Assembly (NCBI GenBank): GCA_041394885.1
Contig: JAWKHI010000001.1
Span: forward strand, 310,001-374,000
DNA: 64,000 bases
Origin: DSOI01 sp041394885
GTDB taxonomy: Bacteria; Acidobacteriota; Terriglobia; Bryobacterales; Bryobacteraceae
Reading direction: 5' to 3'
Shown: positions 26,095 to 35,674 of the stretch, one piece after another
Numbering within the stretch: position 1 is the stretch's first letter
Layout: every line of letters begins with the position of its first letter
Made by a program: the position numbers and the translations under genes
The notes under the pieces: generated by a model
The model's input: only the letters and a program-made list of their open reading frames with translations
Told to the model about the DNA's origin: nothing
Database searches by the model: none

Positions 26095-27536
26095 CGGCCC
26101 TCCCGCGATTGCCGGCTCAGGAACGCCAGCACATCTTGAAACTCGTCCTTTGACAGTCGTGTCGCCCAGTCCACCGGCATCAGTGACTTCTCCGCGTATG
26201 CGATCTTCGCGGCCTCCTCGCGCAGCAACAGATGCAGCCGACCGTCTTTCCCCAGCACCTGAAGCGAGAAGTTGTTCTCGTTCTTCACCACTCCGTCGAT
26301 TCTCTGGCCGTCTTTCGTGAGGATCGAAACCGGACGGTACTCACGCGGAATCGTTTCGCGGGCTTCCGTCAGCGCGCGCCGCAGATCGTCCAGCTTCCGC
26401 TCGCCGCCGATATTGGAGAGGTCCGGCCCGATGATTCCGCCACGGCCGCCGACCATATGGCATCCGGCACAGCCCTTGGATTGGAACAGCGCCGCCCCGT
26501 GCTCCACCGATCCCTCCACCGCGACGTCGATCGCCGACGCCCGCAGGGTTCTTATATACGCCACTATCTTGTGGACGTCGGCCGGCGGCATTGGCGAAGC
26601 GGGCATCGTCGTCCCGGGGATACCCTTCTTGATCGCGTCGAACAAGTCGGACTCGGTGCGGCGCAAATACCGCCGCTGCCCTCCCAGCGCCGGCGCACGG
26701 TCTCCAGGTCCGCCGTCCAATCCGTGACACATCGTGCAGGACCGGTTATACAGCGTGTGCCCCTCGGCCGCCGCCGCCGGATCCGGAGGGCTCGTGCGCC
26801 GGGTTCGCGACCCGCGCTGCGGACCGGCCACGAAGATTACCTTGCCGAAGCTCTCCGGTGTGTGAAACGAACGGGCGGGCGGCGCAATCGGTGACCATGT
26901 GCTCAATTGCGGATTCGTTTTCCCGCCCAGCCTTTGAAGGTTCAGCCTCCACTCATCGCCATTGCGCGGTGGGATGTTGCCCGCGTCCCGTGCGAAATTC
27001 CGCAGCGGGATCGCCATCTCCACAATCCACTCGGAATCGGTGTCGGATTCGTCTTTCCTGGCTTGGCCATGAAACGTGGTCCGGTACCGGACGCCCTCCG
27101 GCTCCCATGTGGAAGGCCCCGTCCACCAATCGGTCCGGCACCGGTTCAACATCGTTCCCAGCGCATTGATCTCGAACGTGTAGTAGTTTTTTACCTTCTC
27201 CGGATTGGGGCTGATAAAGATCTCCACACAATCGTCCTTGGAAACAGGACCGTGCCGCTTTGTCTCATACGCGGAGATGTGGCGGTCTTTGCACTGCCAT
27301 GAGACGTACAGGTTTTCGTCGTCCCAAAGCAGCTTCGCGGTGGTGGGTTCCTTCTCTCCGGACTCGTACCAGTTGAAGATGAAGTCGCTCACAGGCTCAG
27401 CCAGCCGCCACGCTTCGTCATCCAGTTTGGCGTCGATGGTGATGGGCCCGGAGGCGCGCCCGATACGATATTCCACTTGCGCGGACACCATCGGAGCCAA
27501 CGCCAGGAGGTTCACAAGGGCAAGGACGAAGCGCAT
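26091..27536 (-). CDS. CBM9-like domain fused to two cytochrome c domains
   Basis: From the ATG at 27536 (GGAG seven bases upstream) the product has 481 residues. A signal peptide is followed by a carbohydrate-binding family 9-like domain (DAKLDDEAWRLAEPVSDF, LLWDDENLYVSWQCKD). Two haem-c sites follow: CTMCHG near residue 270 and CAGCHM near residue 365, the second domain ending in a lysine-rich region with LLREEAAKIAYAEKSLMPVDW, typical of cytochrome domains linked to PQQ dehydrogenases. It is the natural electron acceptor for the dehydrogenase encoded immediately after it. A MESCM start 12 bases further up is possible. Confidence 0.9.
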   Translation of the reverse strand: MRFVLALVNLLALAPMVSAQVEYRIGRASGPITIDAKLDDEAWRLAEPVSDFIFNWYESGEKEPTTAKLLWDDENLYVSWQCKDRHISAYETKRHGPVSKDDCVEIFISPNPEKVKNYYTFEINALGTMLNRCRTDWWTGPSTWEPEGVRYRTTFHGQARKDESDTDSEWIVEMAIPLRNFARDAGNIPPRNGDEWRLNLQRLGGKTNPQLSTWSPIAPPARSFHTPESFGKVIFVAGPQRGSRTRRTSPPDPAAAAEGHTLYNRSCTMCHGLDGGPGDRAPALGGQRRYLRRTESDLFDAIKKGIPGTTMPASPMPPADVHKIVAYIRTLRASAIDVAVEGSVEHGAALFQSKGCAGCHMVGGRGGIIGPDLSNIGGERKLDDLRRALTEARETIPREYRPVSILTKDGQRIDGVVKNENNFSLQVLGKDGRLHLLLREEAAKIAYAEKSLMPVDWATRLSKDEFQDVLAFLSRQSREGR

Positions 27537-27719
27537 GCAGGACTCCATCTTACTGCAACCCGCCCGCTGCAACCTGCCCACCTCGACCGACCTCGCCGCC
27601 TCCTCATTTTTTTCGTATTCGTAACATCCAGTCCGGCGGAACCCTCGTATGCATAGTCGAAGCCGGCCTGAGGCCATGGTTCCAATCTCAGGCCGGCGGC
27701 AACATCCCAAGGAGCACCC

Positions 27720-28397
27720 ATGCACAATCTCGATCTCCGTTTTCGCGCCCGGCTGCTTTTCGCTAGTTGTTTATTGGCCTTCGCCTCCTATGCGAAGGCC
27801 GCTCCGTGCGTTTTCGATAGCCTCGATAGCTACGTCGCATTGGGCGCTGGCGGCTGTTCGATCGGGCCGGCGCAATTTACGGACTTCACGCTTCTGCCGG
27901 TGTCGTTCACAGGGATCGATCCGGCCGCGGTGTTGATCATGCCCGGGATGGCGCCCGGTTTCCTGGTGACGCTTGGCGCCACCGCGGCTACCGGCGAAAC
28001 ACTGCAGTCGACCTTCTCCTTCCTTGCGTCGGGCGCGGCCTTCAACTCCGCCACCGTCGCCCTCATCGGATCCGTGGTTGACTTCGACGGCGCCAACACT
28101 GGCGTCGCCACGTTCACACCGGGCCCGACGATCATCGCGTTCGACATCGGCGTCGACGCGCAACTCTCCGACATGGCCGCGCTCGGAGGTGTCCCATCCG
28201 TGTTAACGGAACTCGATTTCGTCATCGATGGCGGCACATTCGGCTCAGCCAGTCTGAACCAGGGCAGCATCGCTTTTGGAACTTCCGCTGTCCCGGAACC
28301 CGCAACCGCGCTCCTCATGCTTCCGGCCCTGCTGCTGTTGGCCGTGCGTATGAAGAGGCGCCAAATCAGTCTGCTTGTTCGCAATTCCAACCACTGA
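27720..28397 (+). CDS. PEP-CTERM sorted secreted protein
   Basis: The 225-residue protein has an N-terminal signal peptide (LLFASCLLAFASYAKA), a beta-rich middle and the C-terminal tripartite signal VPEPATALLMLPALLLLA followed by VRMKRR. That VPEP-hydrophobic-basic tail is cut and anchored by an exosortase; no exosortase is encoded in the window. ORF start ATG follows AAGGAG with a short spacer. The function of the mature domain is unknown; such proteins are usually surface-exposed and linked to exopolysaccharide production. Confidence 0.88.
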   Translation: MHNLDLRFRARLLFASCLLAFASYAKAAPCVFDSLDSYVALGAGGCSIGPAQFTDFTLLPVSFTGIDPAAVLIMPGMAPGFLVTLGATAATGETLQSTFSFLASGAAFNSATVALIGSVVDFDGANTGVATFTPGPTIIAFDIGVDAQLSDMAALGGVPSVLTELDFVIDGGTFGSASLNQGSIAFGTSAVPEPATALLMLPALLLLAVRMKRRQISLLVRNSNH

Positions 28398-28406
28398 GGT
28401 CACCTG

Positions 28407-29945
28407 ATGTTCACTTCCCGTCAATTACTCTCCCTCACTCTTGCCACGGGCCTGCTGGCTCCGCAAGTCATGTTGGCCAGCAGTCATCGCGAGGCCCCGA
28501 TCACGGCCTTCGATCACAAAGCCGACATAACCGACATTTACGCCTTCCGCAGCTACGAATCCGGCCGCGCCGGCTTCGTCACGCTCATCATGTGCGTGGA
28601 CCCGCTGCTCGAACCGGCCAACGGACCGAACTGGTTCCCGTTCGATCCTGACATTCTGTACGAGTTGAAGGTCGACAACGACAACGACGCCCGCGCCGAC
28701 GTCACTCTCCAGATTCGCTTTCAAACGGAGCAGCGCTTGCCCGGCTTGTTCCAGGTGTTTGCCGGAGTAGGCGATGGCGTGAGCGCGCCGGATAATTCTC
28801 CCGCGCCGGTGCCGCCCGGCACGCCGCTCATCCCCGGTAAGATCACCGGCTTCGATTCCGCAGGCCTCGGCCAGCGGCAAACCTACACCGTCACCATGAT
28901 CCGCGGCGGTCTCACGCAAGAACTCAACGCTGGCGGCCCGATGTACGCCGTGCCCGCCAACGTCGGCCCCCGCACCATGGATTACGCTGCTTTGTTCAAC
29001 GCCGGCATTTATTCCGCCACCAATGGCATCCGTACCTTCGCCGGCACCGTCGACGATCCTTTCTGGATCGATCTCGGCGGCGCTTTCGATACGCTGAACA
29101 CCAGCCTCCAGCCGCCGGTGATGTCGGCCGCGCAGGATGCCGCCAAGGTCAACGTGGCCGCCGACACGGTGTCCGGATACGCCGTGAACGCCATTGCCAT
29201 CGAAGTGCCGATCAACCTGCTTACCAGCACCGGCACCATGGAACCCGCCTCGTCGCCCAACGCCACCATCGGAGTTTGGGCCACCACGTCGCGCCAGCGG
29301 ACCACCGTTCGCCGCTCTCCGCTTCCGGCTCAGAACGCCGGCAATTGGACGCAGGTGCAACGCCTGGGGAATCCGCTTATCAACGAGCTGATCATCGGGA
29401 CCGGATCCAAAGACCGCTTCAGCATGGACGAGCCCCACAACGACGGCCAGTTCGCGCAGTTCTTCCTCGATCCCACTTTGGCCCGGGTCATCAACGCGGC
29501 CACCGGAGGCGGCGTCGCTATCCCGCCCGTTCCCCGCACAGATCTGATTCCGTTGGTGCGCTACGCCGCTCCTATCGCCGCCGCTGGCACCGAACCCGGT
29601 CCCATCGCGGATCTGCTGCGGTTGAACATTGGCGTGGCCCCCACGCCGGCAGCCTCGGCCAACCGGCTCGGTCTGCTGGCTGGTGACGCCGCCGGTTTCC
29701 CCAATGGCCGCCGGCTGATGGATGACGCGGTCGACATCGCCCTTCGCGCGGTCGCCGGTGTTCTCAACCCCGCCTTCAGCGGCGCGCCGAACAATGCACT
29801 GGGCGATGGCGTCAACGTCAATGACGTTGAGTACCGGACCACGTTTCCTTACCTCGCCGACGCTCCCAGCGGAAGAAATCGCCGCCACATCGATCCGGGC
29901 GAACCGGGTTGCACCGGCGGCACGGGCGCAGCTTGTCTGCCTTAG
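28407..29945 (+). CDS. DUF4331 family secreted protein
   Basis: The 512-residue product has a signal peptide (LLAPQVMLA) followed directly by SSHREAPITAFDHKADITDI, the diagnostic opening of DUF4331 proteins. Other features include LYELKVDNDNDARADVT and a C-terminal VNDVEYRTTFPYLADAPSGR. The family is widespread in environmental bacteria; its biochemical role has not been established to my knowledge. It is nine bases downstream of the PEP-CTERM gene and 14 bases upstream of a TPR gene, so the three are probably co-transcribed. Confidence 0.9.
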   Translation: MFTSRQLLSLTLATGLLAPQVMLASSHREAPITAFDHKADITDIYAFRSYESGRAGFVTLIMCVDPLLEPANGPNWFPFDPDILYELKVDNDNDARADVTLQIRFQTEQRLPGLFQVFAGVGDGVSAPDNSPAPVPPGTPLIPGKITGFDSAGLGQRQTYTVTMIRGGLTQELNAGGPMYAVPANVGPRTMDYAALFNAGIYSATNGIRTFAGTVDDPFWIDLGGAFDTLNTSLQPPVMSAAQDAAKVNVAADTVSGYAVNAIAIEVPINLLTSTGTMEPASSPNATIGVWATTSRQRTTVRRSPLPAQNAGNWTQVQRLGNPLINELIIGTGSKDRFSMDEPHNDGQFAQFFLDPTLARVINAATGGGVAIPPVPRTDLIPLVRYAAPIAAAGTEPGPIADLLRLNIGVAPTPAASANRLGLLAGDAAGFPNGRRLMDDAVDIALRAVAGVLNPAFSGAPNNALGDGVNVNDVEYRTTFPYLADAPSGRNRRHIDPGEPGCTGGTGAACLP

Positions 29946-29959
29946 GGAGAGAGAGCCCT

Positions 29960-31099
29960 ATGAGAAACCACACGCGCCTCATGATCGCGTTGGCTTCGAT
30001 CCTCGGAACGGTGAGCCCCTCGTGGGCTTCACCGGCCGAGGATAAGATTGCCGCCGCGCGAAAGACGATACAAGCGAAAGCAGACTCTCCCGACGCCTAC
30101 GCGGCCCTGGCCATGGCGCTCGCCGCCCGCGCCCGCGAAACCTCCGACCCTGATTACTATGCTCAGGGAGAAGCCGAGATCGCTCGCGCACTGAAGCTGG
30201 ACCCGAACAACCTCGCCGCCCACCGCGCCCGTATCTGGCTCGCGCTGGGTAAGCATGAATTCGCGAGCGCCCGTGAGCTGGCCGTGGCGCTCAACAAGAA
30301 GGTCCCCGACGATTTGCTTACCTACGCCTTTCTCACCGACGCCAACGTCGAACTCGGCCGCTACGACGATGCGGAGAATGCGGCCGACTGGCTGCTGCGC
30401 CTCCGCCCGGGCAACGTTCCCGGCCTCACGCGCGCCGCCTACCTGCGTGAACTCTACGGCGACATCGAGGGCGCGCTCGAACTGATGCAGAAGGCGTACG
30501 CGGGAACGCCGCCGGGCGAAAAAGAAGAGCTCGCCTGGATCATGACTCACGTGAGCCACCTCCATCTCGTGGCCGGTAACGTACCGTACGCGGAAATGGC
30601 CGCCAACGAGGCTCTACGGCTGTTCCCCGACTATCACTACGCGCTGGCCGCGCTGGCCAAGGTGCGGACGCGGCAAGGCCGTCACGCCGACGCGGCCGTG
30701 CTATTCGAAAAGCGCTATGAGGGCGCCCGGCATCCGGAGAATCTGTATGACCTGGCGATGGCGCTGCATGAATCCGGAAAGAAAGACGAAGCCCGCGCGG
30801 CGTTCGCCGAATTCGAAAAAAGCGCGCGCGCGGAAATGAACACGGCGGACAACTCCAATCATGAACTGGTGGCCTACTACGCCGGTGTTGGAGCCAATCC
30901 CGCCGAAGCGCTTCGTATCGCGTCCATGGAGATGGAACGCCGGCAGGACGTGATGACGCTCGATGCCTATGCATGGGCACTCTACGCCAACGGCCGGAAT
31001 CAGGAAGCGCGCAACGCGATGCGCCGCGCCCTCGGTGTCGGTGTCCGCGATCCGCGCGTGCGAGAGCACGCCAAGGCCATCGACGCGGCTGGCGAGTAA
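29960..31099 (+). CDS. Periplasmic TPR protein linked to DUF4331
   Basis: The 379-residue product from the ATG at 29960 (GGGAGAGAGAG upstream) starts with a signal peptide ending near SPSWASPA and is built of tetratricopeptide repeats, for example AEIARALKLDPNNLAAHRA, AENAADWLLRLRPGNVPGL and AEMAANEALRLFPDYHYAL. TPR proteins of this kind regularly accompany DUF4331 genes and probably assist them as a scaffold or assembly factor. No catalytic motif is present. Confidence 0.85.
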   Translation: MRNHTRLMIALASILGTVSPSWASPAEDKIAAARKTIQAKADSPDAYAALAMALAARARETSDPDYYAQGEAEIARALKLDPNNLAAHRARIWLALGKHEFASARELAVALNKKVPDDLLTYAFLTDANVELGRYDDAENAADWLLRLRPGNVPGLTRAAYLRELYGDIEGALELMQKAYAGTPPGEKEELAWIMTHVSHLHLVAGNVPYAEMAANEALRLFPDYHYALAALAKVRTRQGRHADAAVLFEKRYEGARHPENLYDLAMALHESGKKDEARAAFAEFEKSARAEMNTADNSNHELVAYYAGVGANPAEALRIASMEMERRQDVMTLDAYAWALYANGRNQEARNAMRRALGVGVRDPRVREHAKAIDAAGE

Positions 31100-31186
31100 C
31101 CCGGGCAGCCGCTAAATGCGGGCACCCTGCGCCGGCGGGATCACGCAGGTCTCGCCGGCGCATTCGTTTGCGGGCGTATCTCTGCC

Positions 31187-32536
31187 CTAGGACTCGATGC
31201 CCATCTGCGTCAACCGGTACCGCAACGCATTGCGCGACAACCCAAGCAGACGCGCCGCCTGGCTCTTGTTTCCCGACGCGCGCCGCAGTGATTCCCGCAA
31301 AATCGCCCGTTCGAATTCGTCGAGCGTCATGCCATCGGGCGGGAAGAACTCGCCCGCCAAGGGCTTCGACGACACCGCGCTGTCGAGCTTGATGTCGGCC
31401 GCCTCGAGCCGCGTGCCCTGACACAGCAGCACACTGCGCTCAATCACGTTCTGCAACTGCCGGATGTTGCCCGGCCAGTTGTGAGCCACCACGGTCTTCA
31501 TCGCCTCGTCGCTGATGGAATCCACCGGCAGGCCGTGCTCGTGAGAGGCCGATTGCAGGAACAGCCCCACCAGCGGCGGAATATCCTCGCGGCGCTCCCG
31601 CAGCGGCTTGATCGCGATCGGCATCACATTGAGGCGGTAGTAAAGATCTTCCCGGAACGCTCCGTCCGCCATCGCTTTGTCCAGGTCCACGTTCGTCGCC
31701 GCGACGACGCGAGTGTCCACCTGTTTCGTCTTGTTGCTGCCCAGACGCTCGAATTCGCGGTCCTGTAGTACGCGCAGCAGCTTCACCTGCACCGGCGCGG
31801 GCACGTCGCCGATCTCGTCCAGAAAAATCGTGCCCTGGTCGGCCTGCTCGAACTTGCCCGGCTTCGACGTTGTAGCGCCGGTGAACGCGCCTTTCTCATA
31901 GCCGAACAGTTCGCTCTCCATCAGGTTCTCGGGTATCGCCGCGCAGTTGATCTTGACGAAGGCCTTGTCCCGTCGCGGGCTGTGAAAATGAATCGCGCGC
32001 GCGATGAGATCCTTCCCCACGCCGGACTCGCCAACCAGAAGCACCGTCGCCTTGGTGGGCGCCACGCGGCGCACCATCTCCAGGACCTCGCGCATCGCCG
32101 CGCTCTGGGCCACGATGTTGCCCACGTCGTAGCGTGCGCCCAACTGTTGCCGCAGCGTCCGGTTCTCGGCGCGAAGGTCGCGCACCTCCAAGGCCTTCGC
32201 CACCACGGTCATCAAATGATCCATCGAAAACGGCTTCGGCAAGAAATCCTGCGCCCCGGCCTGCATCGCCTGGACGGCCGTTTCCACGGAACTGAACGCC
32301 GTCATCACGATCACGGGCGCCTGGCAACCTCGGCCGCGGATCTGCCCAATCAAGGTGAGCCCATCGGTGCCGGGCAGCCGCAGGTCGGTCAGGATCAGGT
32401 CCGCCCGCGACGTCATGGCCAGCCCTGCCTCCGCGGATCCAGCCAGTTCCACCTCATAATCGGCCGAGCGCAACTGCAACTCGATCACCCGACGCAGCCG
32501 CTCTTCGTCTTCGATCACCAAGATCCGGGCGCTCAA
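31187..32536 (-). CDS. NtrC-family sigma-54 response regulator
   Basis: The 449-residue protein has a receiver domain with phosphoacceptor Asp51 in LILTDLRLPG and the conserved Lys in FLPKPF. The AAA+ domain has Walker A GESGVGKD, the sigma-54 contact loop GAFTGA and Walker B TIFLDEIGD, and the C-terminal Fis-type helix-turn-helix is NKSQAARLLGLSRNALRYRL. It therefore activates sigma-54 promoters after phosphorylation. The start is an unusual TTG at 32536 overlapping the kinase stop, supported because the receiver domain begins immediately (SARILVIEDEE). Target genes are not evident in the window. Confidence 0.95.
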   Translation of the reverse strand: MSARILVIEDEERLRRVIELQLRSADYEVELAGSAEAGLAMTSRADLILTDLRLPGTDGLTLIGQIRGRGCQAPVIVMTAFSSVETAVQAMQAGAQDFLPKPFSMDHLMTVVAKALEVRDLRAENRTLRQQLGARYDVGNIVAQSAAMREVLEMVRRVAPTKATVLLVGESGVGKDLIARAIHFHSPRRDKAFVKINCAAIPENLMESELFGYEKGAFTGATTSKPGKFEQADQGTIFLDEIGDVPAPVQVKLLRVLQDREFERLGSNKTKQVDTRVVAATNVDLDKAMADGAFREDLYYRLNVMPIAIKPLRERREDIPPLVGLFLQSASHEHGLPVDSISDEAMKTVVAHNWPGNIRQLQNVIERSVLLCQGTRLEAADIKLDSAVSSKPLAGEFFPPDGMTLDEFERAILRESLRRASGNKSQAARLLGLSRNALRYRLTQMGIES

Positions 32537-33789
32537 GCGCGCACCTCCGCTTGCGACCCCAGCCGCACACGAAACACCGTCCCCTGCCCCGGCTCGCTTT
32601 CCACCAGCACCTTGCCGCCATGTTGATCCACGATCTTGCTCACGATCGCCAGCCCGAGCCCCGTACCGGTGGGCTTGGTGGTGAAAAACGGATTGAAGAT
32701 GTTTTCCAGATGCGCCGTATCAATACCTGGTCCGCGGTCAATCACCGCTACTTCGACGCCATCGGCCAGCGGACGTGTTTTGACCGTGATCGCCCCTCCA
32801 GCCGGACTCGCCTCGGCTGCGTTCAGCAGCAGGTTGTAGAACACGCGCTCCATCAATTCTCCATCCATCATGACAGGGTGCACATCGGGCGAGTAATTGC
32901 GGTAGAACGTCACGTCAGGGGCCGGGGTACGCCGCTGCAATTGGGAGATCGCGGCATCGAGCAATTCATTCACGTCCGTCTTGGATGGACGCAATTCCAG
33001 CGGCCGGGCGAAATCGAGGAATCGCGTTACCAGGGAATTGGTGCGGTCCACCTCTTCGCGGATGTAGCCCGCCAGTTCACGGGGCACCGGCTCTCCCTCC
33101 GGCAATTGCTTCAGTAGCATTTCCGCCGACGCCTTCATCGTCCCCAAAGGATTGCGCAGTTCGTGCGCCAGCCCCGCCATCAACTGGCCGATTGCCGCCA
33201 AGCGCTCGGAGCGCCGCACCGCGGCCTCTGCTTCCGCCAGGGAGCGGTTAGCATCCGCCAGTTGCTTTGCGGTTTCCAAGTACTGCTGCGACTGGGCGCG
33301 GACGCTCGCCGCCAACTGATGCATCAGCACGGCCAGCACCACGAACAGCAGAACCCGGAGCGCAAGTTCCCGCACGTCGCCCGGGAGAATCTGGTAGCGA
33401 TTCCAGTCGAGGACCAATAGAAAAGAAAGATACGCTCCGCACGCGAAAAAGCTGACCACCGCGAAGCCCAGCGCCCCCATGGTGGTCACCGCCGAGACCA
33501 CCGGCACCAGCAGGATCAGGTAATAGGTGGAATTGATCGCACCGGTCACACCCACCAACAAATAGCCCAACATCAATTTGATTCCGACCGACAACAGAGC
33601 GCCACGGCGCGTCGCGAGGAACGGAATCCGTGGCTCCAGGATTTGCACCACCGCCAAAAGAGCCAGCAATTCCATCTCCGCCTCATTGCGAATCGGACTG
33701 GCCACCGCGAGCGCCGCGAACAACACGACCCAAACCACGTCCATGGGACGCGGCCGCCAAGCCACCCGTTCCGTCAGTGTCGCTGCCAT
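32533..33789 (-). CDS. Membrane histidine kinase, NtrB/PAS-less type
   Basis: From the ATG at 33789 (GGAGAG three bases upstream) the kinase has 418 residues. About five membrane helices fill residues 15-165, followed by a coiled linker and the HisKA helix with phosphoacceptor His in GLAHELRNPLG. ATP-binding boxes are NLLLNAAEAS, DRGPGID and GTGLGLAI. There is no separate sensor domain, so the signal is probably sensed in the membrane. It overlaps the sigma-54 regulator gene, its evident partner. The frame stays open further upstream, antisense to rpsA, but nothing there is conserved. Confidence 0.93.
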   Translation of the reverse strand: MAATLTERVAWRPRPMDVVWVVLFAALAVASPIRNEAEMELLALLAVVQILEPRIPFLATRRGALLSVGIKLMLGYLLVGVTGAINSTYYLILLVPVVSAVTTMGALGFAVVSFFACGAYLSFLLVLDWNRYQILPGDVRELALRVLLFVVLAVLMHQLAASVRAQSQQYLETAKQLADANRSLAEAEAAVRRSERLAAIGQLMAGLAHELRNPLGTMKASAEMLLKQLPEGEPVPRELAGYIREEVDRTNSLVTRFLDFARPLELRPSKTDVNELLDAAISQLQRRTPAPDVTFYRNYSPDVHPVMMDGELMERVFYNLLLNAAEASPAGGAITVKTRPLADGVEVAVIDRGPGIDTAHLENIFNPFFTTKPTGTGLGLAIVSKIVDQHGGKVLVESEPGQGTVFRVRLGSQAEVRA

Positions 33790-33838
33790 GCTCTCTCCGA
33801 TTGTGCCAAAATGAGGGCTAATCTCGATTGTTTCTCGC

Positions 33839-35557
33839 ATGACCCCCGAAACCAATGACTCCCCGCGCCTCGATCCCGTTGGCGCAGAACCTACTCCCGA
33901 AGCACAGGAAGAGACTTCCTTCGGTGAACTGCTCTCCGAGTTCGAGCGCGGCCACTCCGCGCCCGGCGCCGAAGACCGGCCCGCCTTCATCGACGGTGTG
34001 GTGCTTTCTCTCAATGAGCAGTCCGTCCTTGTCGACGTAGGGCGCAAGCACGAAGGCACGCTCCCGCTCGACGCCGTCCTGGACCCCGCCGGTAAGCCGC
34101 GCGTCAAACCCGGCGACACCATCGGCGTCAACATCGGCGGACGCGACGAAAATGGCTACTATTTGCTCAGCCTGTTCAAAGTGACGGTTCCCAAGGATTG
34201 GTCCGGCCTGGAGGCCGCCTTCGCGGAGAAGGCGATCATCACCGGCACCGTCGAGGAACTGATCAAGGGCGGTCTCCGCGTCGATGTCGGCGCCCGGGCG
34301 TTTCTGCCCGCTTCCCGCAGCGGTGCTCGCGACATCCCCGAGATGGAGAAACTCGTCGGGCAGCAGATCGAATGCCGGATCACCAAGCTCGACGTCGAAA
34401 AGGAAGACGTCGTCGTTGACCGCAGAGGCATTCTCGAAGAGCGCGCCGCCAAGGCCAAGGAGGAGGCGTTCGCCGCCCTCCAGGAAGGCGCCATTGTCGA
34501 AGGCGCCGTTCGCAATGTCATGGACTTTGGCGCTTTCGTCGACCTGGGCGGCGTGGACGGGCTTCTCCACGTAAGCGACATGACTTGGGTTCGTAGCGCC
34601 AAGCCCTCCGATGTCGTCAAGTCCGGCGACACGGTGCGCGTGAAGATCCTCCGTATCGACCGCGAAAAGAAGAAGGTCTCACTCGGGATGAAGCAGCTCA
34701 CTCCCGACCCCTGGACCGTCGCCACCGCCTCACTCGAGCCCAACACCCGTGTCCGCGGCAAGATCGTGCGCGTGATGGATTTCGGCGCCTTCGTGGAGCT
34801 GCAACCCGGCGTCGAGGGCCTCATCCATGTCTCCGAGATGAGCTGGTCCCGAAAGCAGAAGCGTCCCGCCGACATCGTCACCGTCGGCGAGATGGTCGAC
34901 GTCGTGGTGCTTTCGGTCAAGCCCGAAGAAAAGCGCATCGGGCTCGGATTGAAACAGACCCTGGGGGATCCCTGGGAAGAAGCCGTCGGCAAGTTTCCCG
35001 TGGGCGCGGTGGTCGAAGGGCCCGTCACCAACCTCGCTCCCTTTGGCGCATTCGTCGAACTGGGCGAAGGCGTCGAAGGCATGATCCACATCGGCGACAT
35101 CGTCAACGACAAGCGCCTCCAGCATCCCCGGGAAGCCTTGACCGCGGGACAAGTGGTGAAGGCCGCCGTACTCGAGGTGGATCATGAGCGGAAGCGATTC
35201 CGCCTCGGCATGAAGCAACTCGAGCCCACCTCGGCCGACGAGTACATCGCGGAACACAAGGTAGGCGACAGCGTTACCGGGCGCATCGTCGATGTCTCGG
35301 GCTCAACCGCACGGGTGGAACTTGCGGAAGGCGTCCGCGCCACCTGCCGCATCATCCGCAAACAGGCGCCCGCCGAATCCAAGCCCGCCTCGGCGGACCT
35401 CAACTCCTCGATTGCCGCGCTGGCCGCGCGCTGGAAGCAAGGAACCGTCTCGAGCGCCGACACTTCCGGACCGAAAGCCGGCGAAGTAAAGCAGTTCCTC
35501 ATCCGGCAGGTGGATCCCGCCAAGAAGTTGATCGAAGTCGAGTTGGAAGTCGGCTAG
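33839..35557 (+). CDS. rpsA: 30S ribosomal protein S1
   Basis: The 572-residue protein contains six S1 OB-fold repeats at roughly residues 42-110, 125-190, 212-282, 298-368, 385-455 and 470-530. The middle repeats show the strongest consensus (VMDFGAFVDLGGVDGLLHVSD; FGAFVELQPGVEGLIHVSEMSW). It binds mRNA and brings it to the ribosome. No Shine-Dalgarno sequence precedes the ATG, as is common for rpsA, which is often translated from a structured or autoregulated leader. It is divergent from the histidine kinase gene by 49 bases. The acidic N-terminal lead is unusual in length but plausible. Confidence 0.93.
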   Translation: MTPETNDSPRLDPVGAEPTPEAQEETSFGELLSEFERGHSAPGAEDRPAFIDGVVLSLNEQSVLVDVGRKHEGTLPLDAVLDPAGKPRVKPGDTIGVNIGGRDENGYYLLSLFKVTVPKDWSGLEAAFAEKAIITGTVEELIKGGLRVDVGARAFLPASRSGARDIPEMEKLVGQQIECRITKLDVEKEDVVVDRRGILEERAAKAKEEAFAALQEGAIVEGAVRNVMDFGAFVDLGGVDGLLHVSDMTWVRSAKPSDVVKSGDTVRVKILRIDREKKKVSLGMKQLTPDPWTVATASLEPNTRVRGKIVRVMDFGAFVELQPGVEGLIHVSEMSWSRKQKRPADIVTVGEMVDVVVLSVKPEEKRIGLGLKQTLGDPWEEAVGKFPVGAVVEGPVTNLAPFGAFVELGEGVEGMIHIGDIVNDKRLQHPREALTAGQVVKAAVLEVDHERKRFRLGMKQLEPTSADEYIAEHKVGDSVTGRIVDVSGSTARVELAEGVRATCRIIRKQAPAESKPASADLNSSIAALAARWKQGTVSSADTSGPKAGEVKQFLIRQVDPAKKLIEVELEVG

Positions 35558-35674
35558 CCGATTCCTGTCCCGCATTGCGTAACACGCGGCGGCGGCTTGC
35601 GCTCATAGCTTGGTGGCCCTCCGGGCCGGATAGCCCGGATGCCCGGAAGCTTGCCCTACAATAGTTTCTTGGAC

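Noticed and set aside
35558..35674. GC-rich hairpins (GGCCC/GGGCC and CCGGGC/GCCCGG) after rpsA as a terminator
   Set aside because: Short stems with no T-run; pairing is expected by chance in such GC-rich sequence.
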